Positions 12,571-25,358 of a stretch of DNA of 64,000 nucleotides are shown piece after piece. The notes under the pieces were generated by a model. That model searched no databases, was not told where the DNA came from, and saw only the letters and a program-made list of their open reading frames with translations. A program made the position numbers and the translations under genes. The stretch covers positions 884,989,335 through 885,053,334 of the forward strand of contig OY856410.1 of NCBI GenBank assembly GCA_963693085.1, given 5' to 3'. How positions within the stretch are numbered: position 1 is the first letter of the stretch; every line of letters begins with the position of its first letter. The stretch comes from Alisma plantago-aquatica. Lineage: Eukaryota; Streptophyta; Magnoliopsida; Alismatales; Alismataceae.

Positions 12571-12899
12571 ACAGTCCCAAACCGGAGACTATCCAAGATT
12601 TACTCCTAATGAGTAAATCTTGGACGGGTTTCTAGGCCAACAAACACAATAATAGATATGTACATGTTCGGGTTTCATCACAATTGATGTTAGGGTTTCA
12701 TCAATGTTAGGGTTTAATCAAATCAAATTAGGATGCTAGAATGGACAAGTTTAAATCTTATTTCAACATGCATCAAAATTTACTGAATTAGGTCAAGCAT
12801 TAGGATTAGAAGCACAAATATATACAAGAAAAAGATTTGTTCGTATCCTAAAATTTACATAAAGCATTACATAAAGATTTGTTCATATCCTTACCAACA

Positions 12900-13022
12900 G
12901 CAAACACGGCCGTGGTTGTGTTGGCCTACCACAGCCGTGCTGGGCAGCATGGTCGTGCTGGACAGTATGGCCGTTCTGGACAGTACGGCCGTGGTAGGCC
13001 AACACAGCCACGACCGTGTTTT
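12900..13022. repeat. Palindromic cluster of CACGGCCGTG motifs
   Basis: Outer arms of about 30 bp (ACACGGCCGTGGTTGTGTTG ... and its near complement at 12990-13020) enclose further copies of CAG(C/T)A(C/T)GGCCGT. The same motif occurs in the left subterminal region near 4322-4350 and 4450-4470, so it belongs to the terminal architecture of the CACTA element. Confidence 0.8.
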
Positions 13023-13360
13023 CTATAGGTAAGGAGCTAGTGAGAAGGAAGAGTAGAGGCTACGGCTACCTGGAGGCTATGGCGGGCAGCAAGAAGGCAG
13101 GCGGCACGGCAGGGAGGACGGCGGCGAGCACGGAGCAGGCAATGGCGACGGCAAGGAGGACGGCGGGCGGCGGCAAAGAGGACGGCGGGCGGCGGCAAAG
13201 AGGACAGCGGCGACAACATTGAGCAGCAGAAGCGGCGTCCGGCGTCAACGGCGAGCAAGTAGAAGGCAGCGTCGGCGGCGAGCAAGAAGCAGCAGGTGGC
13301 GAGCAGCAGCAGGCGGGCAGGTGGCGACGCAGCAAGAGTAGAGAAAGGGGAACAGTTGCT
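13023..13360. other. GC-rich low-complexity stretch upstream of TNP2
   Basis: This is a purine- and GC-rich island rich in GGCGG, AAGGAGGACG and AGCAGC units, with a 23-bp tandem duplication at about 13157-13205. Overlapping frames of 68-109 codons exist on both strands but are biased-composition artefacts without motifs. Given its position, it may be the 5' UTR or promoter end of the CACTA element. Confidence 0.5.
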
Positions 13361-13399
13361 TCATGATGAAACAGAAGAAAGGGGAACAGTTTCTGTTCG

Positions 13400-13490
13400 T
13401 GGGTATATTAAGTTGGTAAACGGCGTCAGTTATCTAAAACAAATGACACCTAAACGCTTCGGCGTCGGTTTTTCTTTAAAAACCGACGAC
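13400..13490. repeat. Right subterminal repeats of the CACTA element
   Basis: Copies of CGGCGTCAGTT and GGCGTCGGTTTTT / AAAAACCGACGAC match the left subterminal class in inverted array. Far fewer copies remain than on the left, and the terminal CACTA motif is not seen beyond them, pointing to truncation near 13490. Confidence 0.7.
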
Positions 13491-16400
13491 CAATTAGACA
13501 AATTTTGCCCTTTAGTCAAAAAAAATTTACGTAGTCTGACACAAAACATTGCCTTAGCTAAAACCATTAATCTTCTCATTTCTTTTTTATATTTGATGGC
13601 CATATATGAGCATGGATTTCGTTGAGTCCACCCTTGGTAGGATTGGGAAGGATGTTCTTGAAAAAATTATCATATTTCCACCATATTCTAGCTATTCCAT
13701 GTAGAACATTGGTGAGACAGATCACTAAAAGTGTGCCAAAGATCATTAGGCATTTTGTATGGTTAGTAACCACTCCTGGTTGATCTTCTATTTGGATGTT
13801 TAACATACCCATAGGTGTTGGGTCCCTTATTATAACTCAATTTCGTATACTAAGATAATTCTAACTAAGTTCACTTAGTTCTAGGTGTTTCACAAAGTCG
13901 AGTATCATCTTCCATTGTTCCTCCTATTTACCCATTATTAGGGTTTTTCACCAGGGATTTAAGGATCGACTTCCCTATTATTGGCTTATCTTTCACCATT
14001 ATACTACTTAGAATAACTAACATTATCATCTGTTATCTCTACATCCCTAAAATTTTCTATGTTTTCTCTTATAAAGAGAAACACACCTTATAACAAACAC
14101 ATTGTATATTTGTAGATTTCTAATTGGCATTACATATTCTTTAGCAGGAATAGGATGCCTTACCCAAAAAAAATCAAAAATCCTAATTTTTGTGAGGAGA
14201 GATGTGGAACTTTAGTAAATAAGGGTGAGGAAATAGGTTTATTAATGCTAAGAGATGAGAAGGAGATGAAACTTAGATGAGAAGACCTACAAGGTAGATT
14301 ATTTTGCATGTAAACCTTAAGGTTTAGCCAAGTAGGGTTCAACACTGGTATGGAAGTCCACAATAACATTCTAATCGTATAGAGAAAAATATTTCTAGTT
14401 CCCAGATTTGTAAACCAACATTTAGGAACCATCATCTTTTGAAAAAAACTAATTATTACCTACATATCTAGAGATTTTTGTGAATATGAATCATTATTGA
14501 ATAGATAAGAAAATTTCAACTTTGGTCGCAATCGTAATGACCCCTACCTGGATATTCCGCATATAATAAAGATATGGGAAAATGTGGTTACCCAAATTTC
14601 CAAGTCCGATATTTCCATAAATACACGAAATAAAGAAACTATTGTTCCAAGAAAATATGATCTTAACAAAAAATGAAACTAAACCTCCCATACAAGATTT
14701 GTAAATTAGATGATGTGAAACCAAAATGATATTTTTTTAAATAAAAGTAATTGAAGGGAAGAAACTAAATAATCCTCCATCGTTTATCTCACTTAGGTTA
14801 TTTAGACATTTCTACCTTCTAGTGATTAGGGTTTAGCATTAACATAAAATAGTGGAAATTTAGTTGTACACTTCATACTATATTGGTATGCGTGGAACAA
14901 GAAACATTCATTAACTAAACATAATTGAAATTTAGAAAATATACTTCACAGGGATAATGTAACATTTAATCTCATTATTTTACCCATAGTTTATTTCAAC
15001 TTGGTTAATTGTAATTTAATGAAAAACTACATGTGTTCATTATTCTCAAATTGTTTAAATTATCTTAAATCATAACAGAAATTTTTCTGGTGGATTTCCA
15101 TGATAATGTCGGTTTTTTGTTTTGTCTTCCATGATGTTGATTATGTTTTAGATCTTAACTAGAATGGCTTTTCTACAAACACATTCATGGAGTTATAGAT
15201 TTAAAACCTTTATGTGTGTGTGATAACCACATATATTATAAAGTTGGATTGAAATTTTAATCAAAACAATTGAAATCCTTGGAAATCCAAATTCATTATG
15301 AAACCCAAAATTTGATAATGTGGCATCCTTTATTTGACCAACATACATGTTAATGACGTAGGATGATTTCAAGAAAAATTCTAGAAACAAACTAATTTTG
15401 CATAATCAAACAACCACTAATGTATTACTTAACTTATCCACATCAGAATTAAATGAGGGTCTTGTGGTTTTCATTCATTCATGTTGTTCAAGGAAATATG
15501 TTTCGTATTAGATCTATGGTTTCAATCTTAGATCCTAGATTTCTTAGGGAAATCCTATTTTGACATGTTAAAAACCTTAATTCCCACATTATATCCAAGT
15601 CTTTTTTTCAATTTGGCATTAATATCAAGGAAAATTGTTATCGCCAGATGAGATCACTATTTTACCCCTAGAAAGTACTTTATTTATAACTATATTTTAG
15701 ATCACTAAGACCGTATTCTATCACCAATAGGGTTCTTCATCTTAAATTCCATGTAAAAAGAGGTATCAAGGACTTCTCAAACTAAAGACCATAACAACAT
15801 CTGAAACTATTTGTATTGCATTATACATATATTTTGATCAATTGCTTACATATATATGATTCATAGTTTAATTACTATATTTTTTGCACCATCACCTTTA
15901 TTCATCCAATTAGATATTTTTATGTATATTATCTAACCCATCCAACTCATTCTTTGTAGGTTTTATGGAATCTAGGATCAAATGACCTCAATGCCCATGT
16001 GCATGCAATAAATATATTAGATAGACAAGGAATCCTCAAATAATTTTATTAAAGGAATTCTTCCTCCCCTACCTTGTGCTTCATCATAGAAGTCATGGAT
16101 TTCAACTACAAGGTTATATCTCAACTATTTGTGCCGATTGGAGAAATTTTGGGCCATGATTACATCCACCATGTCCCCATAAACTTTAAGAGCTTCTAGT
16201 CATCACAAGATTGGTCGAATAGAAGGTTTCTTAGGTTAGGTACATTATCATAAGTAGGATACTAAGACAAATGGAATTACCTTAGTGGTTGCATTCTAGA
16301 TATTGTTTGAGTTCCTTAAAGAGTCAAGGAAGAAATTTTCCAACCCAAAAGAACCAAAGACGATTAATATCAATGTCTAGCTTTAAGGTAGTAGCAATTA

Positions 16401-17639
16401 GAGATTAGATAAGGGGTCTTGGTTATCATTACGTAGATATGAGAATTAGATAACCGCCAATGGTTCCTTGTGATGCTCCAAGTTAATGAATTGGTGAGAT
16501 GTGTCTTTGTTTGGTAGGGGAAGGTGGTGCTTGCCAAAGGAAGAGACAAGCATAGGTGGTCTAGTTGTGGGTCTTCTTATGGTGAATTGGGTCAAGGTCT
16601 TGGGTCTGGGCATCACGATGGTGATCCTTTTTCCTTTTATAGACAATGGGGAAAATAGTCCATCATCCATGACTTGCCTTGGGGATCAGGATGACAAGAA
16701 ATTTTTCAACCATTCCAAAACTTCCCTGATAAGGCTAAAGATTGTGTCTGTTTAGTTTGTCTCAACCACCTAAAATTGGTGGAGTGGAAATCTTAGGGTG
16801 TTAGGACCTGGAGAAGGAGAGGGGGATTGGAGGAGCGGGAGTTCTATGCATGTGAGTTGGCACTGATTCTAGATAAGGGAGAGGAAATCCATATTTGTTA
16901 CACTACCTATATCCTAGTTTTCCAATCTAGGTGGAGTTTTCAAAGCTATTTTCTTTATCTTTATAATCAGAAATCCCAATTTCGAAACTAATTGTCACAA
17001 TCTCTTTCTATGCCCAAATGAAACCAAATTTTAGGATGATCTCAAATTTAGTCATTATCTTACCTTAGGCAACATATTAGGTCAAAATGAACTATTAACT
17101 ACCTTAAACTTGGTTTCTAAGTGAAAACTAATTAATTCCATATTCACGAACAAATTTTTGGTATCTAAATTCGTCCAAAACATTCAAAATATATTAATTA
17201 CTCCTTTAAAAGTAATTTTTTGCCACTAGTAAAGGCAACAAATCTGAATTTACAAAATATATCTAAGAACGGAACTACACTGAAACTAGTCCTTATTAGG
17301 ATTCTTGAATTCCATAGGTTATGTTTCATTCATTAGTTCTATAATATATTCAATAAATTCATGATATGATAGATATTTCAGACCTAATTTGTTATAAACA
17401 CCTCATATAAATTTTATCTCAAAATATCTGAAAACTAAGAATAATGTTAATTTAATCAGTAGATTCATCGAATTGACTTTCAGCACTCAAATTAGAAAAA
17501 TAAACAATATTCATCACCCGAAGGGTAATGACTAAAGTGATTCTAGTTTAGTGATTATCCTCATATTCATAAAATAAATTTAGGCCGAACCTCAATAGTA
17601 TATCATTGAATTCCAAATCATCACAGTTAAAATTAGAAA
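13491..17639. other. AT-rich non-coding DNA, no gene seen
   Basis: Stops are dense in all frames and I recognise no protein segment. If the Copia remnant at 17640-18645 was once complete, its pol region and second LTR should lie here on the minus strand, but neither is recognisable. Confidence 0.55.
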
Positions 17640-18036
17640 ATTTTTAGTTTAGCAAAACTTCTATCAAGGCTCCTACCCTCATATTCAGTTTGAAGTAGTG
17701 ACATTTCAAGTATAACTTTCTTTGGTAGTAGGAGTTTTGTACATATCTGATAGTGTCTTCAATATTCTTGTAGTCGTATTTTTCATTGGCAATGTAGAAT
17801 GCAACATTTTGCATCAATATCAACTGCACCACCCATCTATCTGAAAATAGAGAAAATCTCATTCCTCCTGCTTCATTGATTTTGACTTCATCTCTTCTAG
17901 AGTCTTAAGAAATTTCACCATGTTTAGATAATTTTCAAAATGTATCTTCTAGATCACAAAATCCTTCCTAAACTTGAAAATAGGGACCTTCTAGTCTTTA
18001 CATTCATCTCTTATCACACCATAATTGTCAAACCCC
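17640..18036 (-). pseudogene. Decayed Ty1/copia gag remnant
   Basis: Adjacent to a minus-strand LTR and primer site, the minus strand contains frame-shifted segments resembling the N-terminal Copia gag (UBN2) domain, for example YYQRKLYLKCHYFKLNMRVG at about 17670-17730. Several stops and frame changes interrupt it. The assignment rests on position after the PBS and partial similarity, so it is moderate to weak. Confidence 0.4.
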
Positions 18037-18037
18037 A

Positions 18038-18048
18038 CTCTGGTACCA
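18038..18048 (-). other. Primer binding site (tRNA-iMet type), degenerate
   Basis: Read on the minus strand the sequence is TGGTACCAGAG, one change from the usual TGGTATCAGAG complementary to initiator tRNA-Met. It lies directly inside the LTR end, as expected for a 5' LTR on the minus strand. Confidence 0.55.
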
Positions 18049-18645
18049 TGTGTTAGACTTGTTTTAGGAAAATGATGATGATAAATTAAATCAAAGGAAA
18101 GAGGTTTAACGTGGAAACTCTCCCCAAGAAAAGAAAAGAAAACCATGATGTCATTGTAAAACATGCACTATGTAACAAAGATTGCAACTAAAATCACCCA
18201 TAAGTTATTACGCCTAAATCCGGGCAGCCCCTCCGGTTGAGTATAAAGATAAGTAAAAGGAATAATCACAACCAAGTCATACAAAACCTTCTTCTTAACA
18301 CTTTCTCCTAATGATTTTACTATTGTTTCTAAGGATCATCACTATTGAAAAAGTTGACTGAGCCACCTTTTCTCATGACAAGGTAGCCTAACTCAATGGT
18401 GTCATTGATATTATTCTAGTTTGCTTGTCCAGTTAGAATTCTAATGTTCCACCACCAAACAAAACCCTCTTCAATTGAGAGAGAAGATGTATGCCCTCAA
18501 CTAACTGTAGTGACTACTTTTTGTTTCCAGTGCACCCCACTTGTTCATAAAATTCCAACTTCTAGTTTGCCTCAAGGAAAAGTTTTTGGCTCTCTCTGTT
18601 TCATGAGATATATACAATAATAATTTTTATTATCTATCTCTTACA
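18049..18645 (-). mobile_element. Copia-type LTR, minus strand (597 bp)
   Basis: The segment begins TGTGTTAGAC and ends CTCTTACA on the plus strand, so it has TG...CA ends in either reading. A degenerate tRNA-iMet primer site abuts its internal side and a gag remnant follows. No partner LTR or target duplication was found, so it is a broken element. Confidence 0.5.
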
Positions 18646-20793
18646 CCATATGAGAGCACAAAAGAATAGTTGAATGCATGATCTCAATGGCCTTCCCTAG
18701 GGCCTTCATATTTAGCCCTGCATGCCATATGGTTGCAACTAGGAGTCCATGTTACAAATCCCACTTCAACCAGACACAAATCTCTTATCCTATTGGATTT
18801 AGCTCCTAATAGAATTGACAAAATACAATCCCTATAATATTTAAGTACTAATCCATGTGGGACATGGCCCAGAATCCTTTTCTTAGGAAAAACAAGTGAA
18901 CAATGGTCGATAAGAGTATAATAGCATGAAGTGGATATAATATGCTTGGATCAAAAAATATTAAGGTATTGTCCATGGTACAAAGTGGTCCCCACATATC
19001 CACATGACCAATGGCTAAATTAGCAGCATGATTGGCTTACTCATGGTGGAAATTTCACAAAAGAGAGTAGTATTATATAAGTTTGGAACCCAATCATAGA
19101 ATCAACATGTAAGCACACTCTAAGGCTGGATAGCCACAAGACAAAACCAAATTGAATCAAGATCTTAGATGTTATAACTATCAATAACATTGAGCAATCA
19201 CCAAGAACAACTTTTCTAATGAAAATAAATAAGAAAAAAATTGGTCCAACATATTCATTCATAACATGGCATATATATAGAGTACATCAAGTGGTGTAAG
19301 ACAAAACATGTATATACAAAATATCATCATGTTTATTAGTTACAACATTTACAAGATATATTACATAATTCAAAAAGATCTAAGTCACAAATTCTTCAAA
19401 AAGGGAATCAACCTTCCCATGACTTGAGTATACATGAATGACTCTTAGGACTCATAAAAGCACAAATAAACACCTTAAACTTTTGATTCCTAGAGGAAGG
19501 GTACTCCACTCCAACATATCAATGGGTATGATGATAAGATCTTAAAGAAGTTGTAAACCATGAAGGGTGAGATCAAATTCCTACAAGAGATAAAGCAACT
19601 ACTAAGAGATAAATGTATCAAAGATCTACATATTTGGAGTTAGATAGCTCTATATGAAGATAATAATGCATGTTCAAAAAAGAGATTTAAACATAAGGAA
19701 TGTAACAAAGACATAATACAAATTAGACTACATGACTTGGGTAGGTATTTTATTATTATCGCATTGATAGTTGTAATTTGTCATCCAAACTACATGCTAA
19801 AGGATAATAATCCACTTAGATCACTATAAAAGGTATTAGGATATAATGTCTCATTAAGATCCTTCTATGTCTCACCCATAGTGAGTATTACAAATAGAGG
19901 ATCATGGGCCTACAACCTACACAAACACAAGGTATGTTTTAGATACTCATATCATGATACATCAAAAAATCAAATGTAACATATCAACATTAAAACTTAT
20001 ATTTTATCACATAAAAATATTTTTTGTATCATAAATACAATATGGTCTCAACCACACTCATATGTATAAATTGTGACCTCAGGGTGTTGAGCCGACAGTT
20101 AATGATATGTATATTTGTTCTCCCCACATACTCAACATAACATGTCTTCAAGCACCTCTCATGATACACAAATTTTTATATGGGTACAAATTGTAATATC
20201 TTAACTATTGAACATTATAAAAGTTGTACAACACCCATGGAAAACCAGAATTATTAACATATTACATGTTAGTTATATAAATTATGCATCTATCATAAGT
20301 AAGCATTAATTTTATTCTCCTAAGAAAGTAGTTAATCAATAGAAACATTCAGAAAGATGGAACCCTAATTTATCATTCATAGGTGCATTCACACCAAAAG
20401 TATTGCACATTAAGCCATGAATAGGTCATCACACATATTAGGCTCACTACCTATCAAACTAATTGAATTATCATCATTCTTCCAGTTGAAACATTTTTAG
20501 AATGTCTGACCAAGAAAATTTCATTAAATGAGTTCACATGATCAAATCATGTAATTTGTAACAGAGTCAGAAAATTGGAGTGATTTCTATAGTATGTAAT
20601 ATATATTTAGTTGTGTAATAGGGTATCGGCTCAAAACATGGATCAAAAGTGCAAGCACAACTACCTAGTCTAAATGGATCAGACTTTAAATTCATTACTA
20701 ATGTTAAAAGAAAAAATATGTATAAGATACAAGACACTAGAGCTTTCCCCAGATATGCTAAATGAAATATCTAAAGAAATGCCTTCATTGTCC
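18646..20793. other. AT-rich non-coding DNA, no gene seen
   Basis: I find no coding segment, primer site or terminal repeat. It ends where the C-terminal piece of the reverse-transcriptase-like pseudogene begins (20794). Confidence 0.55.
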
Positions 20794-20840
20794 TGAGCTA
20801 CAAGTTGGTTTGCCAATCATTTTATAAGGCAAATCCTAAT
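20794..20840 (-). pseudogene. C-terminal tip of the split reverse-transcriptase-like gene
   Basis: Read on the minus strand, these bases encode LANQLVAQ. They continue the segment VFTSLGFAL encoded just beyond element A (about 55765), after a small frame change. Removing element A and one copy of the ctaat duplication joins the two parts into one C-terminal block typical of this plant reverse-transcriptase-like family. The piece is short, so its identity depends on that junction. Confidence 0.55.
20836..20840. other. Target site duplication of element A (left copy)
   Basis: ctaat directly precedes the LTR start and is repeated exactly at 55755-55759 directly after the far LTR end, as expected for an LTR retrotransposon insertion. 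Confidence 0.93.
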
Positions 20841-21108
20841 TGTAACATCCCTGACCTGGGTTATGTATTAACCCTAGGCGTTTTGCCTAATTAAGTTGAA
20901 TAGATGCTTGATCTTATACCTTGAAAAGTAATTAAGGCTTTTGAGGAACTTATATTTCAATTTCAGTCCTTTTTGAATAATGTTAAAACATTGTTTTGTT
21001 AATTTTGGACTAAAGTGCAAATATACAAGTTGAGGGGTTAACTTGCAAATTGCACATGTTAAATGTTCCTCTAATGTTGAGACATCATAAGAATGAATAT
21101 GATGAAGT
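20841..21108 (+). repeat. Element A left LTR, first 268 bp
   Basis: It matches 50157-50425 of the right LTR almost base for base. The sequence breaks off at gaagt (21104-21108), the target duplication of element B, and resumes at 33995. Confidence 0.95.
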
Positions 21109-21651
21109 TGTAAGGACCCTATCCTTCGTTTAGGGTTTACCCTGTTTGCTTTGCTTAAACCTGATGCTTAGTTGCTTGCTAATCACCTTTAGTGGTGACT
21201 AGGGTTGTTGGTGCTTTGTTGAGAGTTGGAGGTGCTACTTGCAAATAACCCAAGTTTAAGGTTTGTGGAAAAGTTTCTCACCATGTGTGGTGTTCCTCCC
21301 TCTCTTTGCTTCCTCTTGTGTTTAGAGGAAGGGCTGGGTTCGTTGCTTGAGTTCCTTTGGGCTTGGTTGGGCTTGTTGGGCTTTGTGGTGTGCTGCCCTT
21401 GCTTCTTAGGACCCTGTGTCGGGAAAGAGTGCCTTGTGTCGGCCTAGGTGTGTCGCCCATGGATCCTTTGACCTTCTTTGACCTCGTTTGTGTCACCACT
21501 AGTGGACACTTGGTGCTTGATGCTTGCATGTGGCAATGGCCTTGGACATGTGTGTAAGACATGTTAGAGTGGTGGCAATGCTCTTGGACAAGTGTCCCTA
21601 GGTGGGCGACACCTTGCTTTTCTCTACCTTGGTTTCTTCTCCATCCCCTTC

Positions 21652-21659
21652 TATATATG
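21652..21659 (+). promoter_or_regulatory. Putative LTR TATA box of element B
   Basis: TATATATG lies in a pyrimidine-rich context about 540 bp into the LTR. The right LTR has the weaker TATACATG at 30613-30620. Its role as the transcription start signal is inferred. Confidence 0.45.
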
Positions 21660-22379
21660 TGTTTCCTTTCCCTTGCTAAGGATCCCTTTAGTTCCTTAGT
21701 CTCCTTCTCCTTGGTGCACGACACTCTCTTCCTTTGCAAGCTTGGTGGTCGATCCTTCTTAGAGTCTCCTTCTTCCTCTAGTGGTGGTCGAACCCTAGAG
21801 TGTCTTGATCTTCCTCTTGTGGTGGTGCTAGGAGCTTGGAGCTTGCTTAAGGAGGGTTACATAACTCCTAACCCTAACTACATTACCATCTTCTATGCTC
21901 TTGTTTATATGTTTCTTATGATTGGCTAGGTATGATGTTAGTTTAGTTTCTTGCTTAGTTGCACCTTGTTGACCGAACCAATGTTCTAGGGTTTCTTGGT
22001 GAGCAATACACCTTTCTCTCCTTGGTCTAGAGGAGTGATCTTGAGTTCTAGTAGCATGGGCAATACCCCTCTCTCGTTTAAGTTGAGAGGTGAGCTTGTG
22101 TTCTAGTTGCTTGAGCAACACCCTCCTCTCACCATTGACTTGGAAGGTGAGATTTGTGGTGGTTGTGAACCTCGTTTAGGGTTGTTCCTTGTATTTCCCG
22201 ATTGGTGATATGAAGCTTGGCAAGACCCCTCTCTCTTGATAGTTGAGAGGTGAGCCATCTTCTTGATCCATTAGGGTTGTGGTGCCCTTGTTCCTGAGGT
22301 TGGTGGTGACCCTGTCAGGTTGTGTCTTGCCCGTTATGATGTTGGTAGTGTTGTTGCCTGACATCCTTCTTTGGCCTAG

Positions 22380-23000
22380 AGCCTTGGTCATCATATAGTG
22401 TGGTTGTGTTGGGCGATACACCCATGTTCTTGATCTTTGGTGCGTTATGTGCCACATCCGGTTTGGTGATAGGCGTCACCCTTGGTTCCCGCTTTGTGTG
22501 TGTCAGGCATCACACCTTGATGAGCAACCTGCCCGATACACTTAGCCTTGGGATGGTTTGATGTCATTGTGCATTGAGGCGTGGAGCTCGTTATCTAGTT
22601 GGTAGTGATGTGCACAGGTGTCGCGTTAATCCTTGCCCTGTGTGTCGGCCGATAGGTTCAGGTTGGTTAGCTGAGTGCGACACTGCGTTGCCCGACACCT
22701 AGATGCTCAACAGAGTGTTGCCTCTTACGCCTTACATGACACACTCTTGGGCTCAGTTGCCCGATAGGCTTCTTGACCGTTGTTTCCTTGCTAACCTGAC
22801 GCAGTGTTGCCCGTCTTGAGGTGCATGATAGGTATGGCTACACGGCAGGCTTGTTTCCCTGATGCATAGCGCACCGTGCACGACACAGTGTTGCACGTTA
22901 CACCCTTATGCTTGGCCGATAGGAGCTGGTGTGCATGGCCGATACATGTGTTGGCCGTTATGTGGTGGGCGATAGGGTGAATACCCTGCCCGATACTACC
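22380..23000 (+). repeat. Reiterated GCCCGATA / CGACAC motif block in B's LTR
   Basis: TGCCCGATA, GGCCGATAGG, GGGCGATA and CGACAC recur irregularly more than a dozen times within this GC-richer stretch. The right LTR has the same block at about 31360-31960 with many point differences. It is neither a simple tandem array nor coding. Confidence 0.6.
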
Positions 23001-23922
23001 TTTGGTGAGGATAGTGGGTGTTTCTAGTGAGGGTCTTGTTCCTTATAGATAACGATATGTTAGACATTATTCCTGCTATCACGTTTAGTCATGACGGTGG
23101 CCCTTGATATGCTCGATGGTAATCATTATGGTAGAGCTCATCTATGTAACTTAACATGACTTTACATATGTATGTGACCATTTTGATGATATTGATAATG
23201 CTAAGAAATGATAAGCATGTAAGATGTTTGCTTAATGATATGACCTATGCTAATAATTATAGGTTGAAGCAGGAATGATATCATATATAATCCATCAATA
23301 TTGCCCTATATTGATAAGATGGTCTTGCTGTTAATCCATGATGATTGTACTAACCATGCAGGTGAAGCATAGCCAGGTAAAAATGATGAGTGACATTGTG
23401 TTGATAATCACTCTTGATGTTGAGATGACATACATGATGTGTTTTGGCCTGAGGACTGGAGTTCAGTTAAAGGGCCTAAGTTGATGAGAATGCCTTGAGA
23501 GGCAGTGGCATTATGTGATAAGGGATTGAGATCCCATGGCATGGTGGTGATCCTTGAGATGGATCTAGATGATTGGCAAGAGGGCAAGTGGTAACATGTA
23601 ATGTTGAATCCTCCTGATGGATCAGGATGATGTTGATTACAATAAAAAGCATAATATTGTGTCTCATGTTGTTCATTCTTATTATAGTTTGCATGTTATA
23701 CAACTTGGTTGAATCTTGCAATCTACTTAAAATATACTAACTAATCACAAGTGGAACATATCATGTAGTTTGCCCTGGCCATAGATCCATCATCGTCAGT
23801 AGCTGGTGATGGTGAAATAGGTTCTCCTGCGGGTTAACCTGGAAGCACATATTGTTGAATATGTGTGGTTTCTCCTAGCCTTAAATAGAGAGGGAATCAA
23901 GTGCAGCTACGGTTGCAGACTC

Positions 23923-24054
<132 letters not shown>

Positions 24055-25237
24055 AGCACGGTGAACAGGCCCACGGCTCAGAGTGATAGAGCATGAATGC
24101 GTTCACAACTCAGAGCACGGTGAACATGCCCGTGGCTCAGATATACTAGCGACATGACCTGTACCAAGGCGGGCTAGAGGAAGGGTAGCCTATGGAGCTG
24201 ACCCAGTGGCTGAGGCCACTTAAGCATGAGACTGCGGTCCTACTTGTGTTGTACTCGTGCACTGACCACGCAGTGGGAGGTCGTGGAGTCTGACTTTTCC
24301 ATTGATCTTGTATGGCACCGGCTTGGGTTTCACAACTGAAGGTTGGATTTGAGCGGTACGGCTCACTTCCTCAGGGCATAATAATATGTAATCCTGCCGA
24401 ATAGTATTTACTGCTTAAGATAAAACATGAAACATTGGTTGAGGCCTTTCTTGAGTAGTTAATCTTGTTATACCTACTACTTATATGTTCCTCATGATAT
24501 GTGGTAAGACCTTATAAATCTTATCTTGTTAATCATGTTCCATAAAAGAATTACTTGGGTATACATCTTCCGTACTTCTGGTAAGCTTGATAGTATGAAT
24601 AGCTTTACTTTATAACTGCTCCTGTGATACTTCCTATTAGCTATCTGCTCTCGTTGCTTTATCTCTCTAAGGTTTTGTACTTTCAGCGGGGAGTTATGTT
24701 TCTCGCTGGGACTGTGTGTCTCACCCCACTGGTTTACACCGTTTTTAGGTGGTCGAGCTAGGCGTGGTGGTGGTCGCAGAGTTTCATCCGAGTAGCAAGA
24801 CGAGTAGTAGAAGGCAAGCGATGGATACACTACTGTTTTGGTTGTTTGTTGTAGAGTCCTAGAGTCATCCCTATACTCTCAGGTCCTTGGAGGTGTTTTG
24901 ACGTTGTTTCACAATGTATAGATGTTGATGTTTTGTGTATCCTGCTACTGACCGGATGTGGGCCATTATGTATGTATAAACAGGTGATGAACTCATGTGA
25001 TGGTTTGACAGTTGATCTCCTAAGCTGTGGACGCGTGTCAAGAACTTGTAATTGTTTATATAACCTATTTCTTGGCAGAATAAGGACCTATATGTAATAG
25101 TTTTCTCAGTTTATCCATTTTCCACAATCAGTTTTAATTAACTTGTGTTTTTGGTAATCTGTGGTTATGGTGATCTCTGCATGTTTTTGCGTAACACCTC
25201 GCTGTCTGTGTGATAGTGGGATGTGTTGCCACAAGTT

Positions 25238-25255
25238 TGGTATCAGAGCTCTAGG
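25238..25255 (+). other. Primer binding site of element B (tRNA-iMet)
   Basis: TGGTATCAGAGCTCTAGG begins four bases after the left LTR end and is complementary to the 3' end of initiator tRNA-Met. It is identical to the site in element A. Confidence 0.93.
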
Positions 25256-25358
25256 TTCGCTGAGTCTACATGGATTTAGGACTAGGTTGTGTCTGTTCTT
25301 GTGAGTTTTCCAGATTTTCTTACAATCATCTTCTTCCTTCAGCAGAAGAAAAGCCAAG

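Larger units (their letters stand above)
11867..12609. repeat. 75-bp direct repeat flanking the TNP2 upstream region
   Basis: About 75 bp at 11867-11941 (CTAAGTGAGATTAGGTGTTC and following bases) recurs almost unchanged at 12533-12609. The first copy lies just upstream of the TNP2 start codon, so both lie in the presumed promoter or 5' UTR. Between them are a Ulp1-like fragment and a large hairpin, listed separately. The arrangement could be a tandem duplication or an insertion inside the promoter. Confidence 0.8.
3961..13490 (-). mobile_element. CACTA (En/Spm) transposon, degenerate, right terminus missing
   Basis: The left end starts with CACTAGTACATAACCGACC, the CACTA signature, followed by about 600 bp of subterminal palindromic repeats. 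Inside are two minus-strand genes in the order usual for the superfamily: TNP2 transposase (8565-11819) and a Transposase_24/Ulp1 gene (4940-8358). The last subterminal repeats lie at about 13420-13490. No inverted copy of the CACTA end (expected to finish TAGTG) was found there, so the right terminus is lost or too diverged and no target duplication can be assigned. Both genes carry in-frame stops, so the element cannot act on its own. Confidence 0.9.

Noticed and set aside
13016..13625. Overlapping 68-109-codon frames in the GC-rich stretch
   Set aside because: Low-complexity Arg/Ala/Pro-rich translations in several frames at once, caused by base composition.
21226..22457. Several 66-153-codon frames in B's LTR (and matching ones at 30224-31418)
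   Set aside because: They lie in both LTRs, differ by stops and indels between the copies, and show no known motif.
25238..25255. tRNA-Met gene fragment (also 39367 and 41843)
   Set aside because: Only the short 3'-end complement is present, exactly after LTR ends. These are primer binding sites.
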